Source of the DNA: an uncultured Flavobacteriaceae bacterium
GTDB lineage: Bacteria; Bacteroidota; Bacteroidia; Flavobacteriales; Flavobacteriaceae
Direction: 5' to 3'
Assembly: GCA_947311745.1 (NCBI GenBank)
Contig: CAMZLT010000137.1
Span: forward strand, 1 to 6,533
Length of the DNA stretch: 6,533 bases
Part shown: in pieces, positions 6,102-6,533 of the stretch
Numbering within the stretch: the first letter of the stretch is position 1
How the letters are laid out: every line of letters starts with the position of its first letter
Notes under the pieces: model-generated
Told to the model about the DNA's origin: nothing
The model's input: only the letters and a program-made list of their open reading frames with translations
The model's database searches: none
Program-made: the position numbers and the translations under genes

Positions 6102-6488
6102 ATGAAAAAAGTAACCTTACATCAAAACAAACAACAAATGCTATCCGATATGCTAACTCCTGTTGGTTTATATCTTAAATTTAGGGATACATTTCACAAT
6201 AGCTTTTTACTAGAAAGCTCGGATTATCATGCAAATGACAATAATTTTTCATTCATTTGCCTAGAACCAATTTGTACCTATATTGTTTCCTATAATACGA
6301 TTTCTATAAAAGGATTGGAATTAGACACAAGCATACCAATCAAAAATAGAAACCAAGTAATAACCGAACTGCAAAATTTAATCCATACTTTTAAAGTAAC
6401 CGATACAAATTCCGCTAACGGTTTTTTTGGCTATACAAATTACGATACTGTACAGCATCGTAATTTGTATAGCCAAAAAAACCGTTAG
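6102..6488 (+). CDS. trpE: Anthranilate synthase component I, N-terminal part; frame broken by a fold-back
   Basis: TrpE uses chorismate, with ammonia delivered by TrpG, to make anthranilate, the first committed step of tryptophan synthesis. Only its N-terminal region is here. TPVGLYLKFRD (19-29) is followed by FLLESSD (35-41), the LLES element that forms the tryptophan feedback-inhibition site in known TrpE proteins, and by GFFGYTNYDTVQ (107-118), matching the conserved GxxGYxxYD segment. The catalytic chorismate-binding domain, normally reached in a protein of roughly 450-520 residues, is missing. Authentic coding ends near 6455 (Q118). The last ten codons (HRNLYSQKNR) and the stop at 6486-6488 are read from the reverse complement of trpE itself, so this stop is not a natural C-terminus. 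The ATG at 6102 lies 18 bp after the attenuator terminator, which places the gene under Trp control. I would expect trpG, trpD, trpC and the rest downstream in the real genome. Confidence 0.9.
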   Translation: MKKVTLHQNKQQMLSDMLTPVGLYLKFRDTFHNSFLLESSDYHANDNNFSFICLEPICTYIVSYNTISIKGLELDTSIPIKNRNQVITELQNLIHTFKVTDTNSANGFFGYTNYDTVQHRNLYSQKNR

Positions 6489-6533
6489 CGGAATTTGTAT
6501 CGCTTACTTTAAAAGTATGGATTAAATTTTGCA
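6370..6533. repeat. 82-bp fold-back inverted repeat with no spacer, reaching the window end
   Basis: The arms 6370-6451 and 6452-6533 are reverse complements at 80 of 82 positions, centred on CTGTACAG (6448-6455). The mismatches pair 6400 with 6503 and 6447 with 6456. Both arms encode the same trpE segment on opposite strands, so the right arm duplicates trpE in reverse and is not an independent element. The repeat extends exactly to the last base, so its true outer end is unknown. A chimeric read, a whole-genome-amplification fold-back or a misassembly at a contig end is the likely origin. Confidence 0.95.

Noticed and set aside
6456..6488. Residues HRNLYSQKNR as a genuine TrpE C-terminus or an overlapping small protein
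   Set aside because: These codons are the reverse complement of 6415-6447 within trpE and have no independent support.
6370..6533. Large palindrome as a transposon end, a terminator or a regulatory RNA hairpin
   Set aside because: Both arms encode the same TrpE segment in opposite directions with no spacer and no transposase, so it is duplicated gene sequence, best explained as an artefact.

Overview
The window is AT-rich DNA that looks like a marine or environmental member of the Bacteroidetes, probably Flavobacteriia. The evidence is the strong A/T codon bias, the near absence of Shine-Dalgarno sequences, promoter -7 elements of the Bacteroidetes type (TAnnTTTG), and a gene repertoire typical of that class: an aqpZ-type aquaporin, a short Cys-rich membrane protein, a cyclophilin lipoprotein and a Lon protease with an N-terminal extension. 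This is inferred from style, not from a database search.

Layout. Positions 1-600 (minus strand) hold the first 200 codons of an aquaporin Z whose C-terminus lies off the left edge. A 131-bp divergent spacer follows. A plus-strand cluster then runs from 732 to 2599: a 66-residue membrane protein with four cysteines that resembles NqrM, a membrane-anchored family 2 glycosyltransferase, and an ECF-type sigma factor. The last two start with TTG, and the sigma factor begins at the codon right after the glycosyltransferase stop. A cyclophilin-type peptidyl-prolyl isomerase lipoprotein follows (2633-3313). After a 141-bp spacer containing a perfect GTCA-AAA-TGAC palindrome comes a complete lon gene (3455-5902).

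The most informative part is 5903-6101, the control region of a tryptophan biosynthesis operon. It contains a good -7 element, a 19-codon leader peptide with three consecutive Trp codons, an intrinsic terminator, and mutually exclusive pairings that form a complete ribosome-mediated attenuator. It fits the description of the Bacteroid-trp RNA motif. The gene behind it (from 6102) is the start of trpE, so the attenuator and its target agree.

The trpE reading frame is authentic only to about 6455. From there the sequence folds back on itself: 6452-6533 is the reverse complement of 6370-6451, with two mismatches in 82 bp and no spacer. This is almost certainly a chimeric or assembly artefact at a contig end, not a natural gene structure. 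The two mismatches read as plausible allelic differences in trpE, suggesting that the arms come from two closely related templates. I found no phage, IS element, CRISPR array, rRNA or tRNA. Apart from the attenuator, the window is ordinary chromosomal housekeeping DNA.
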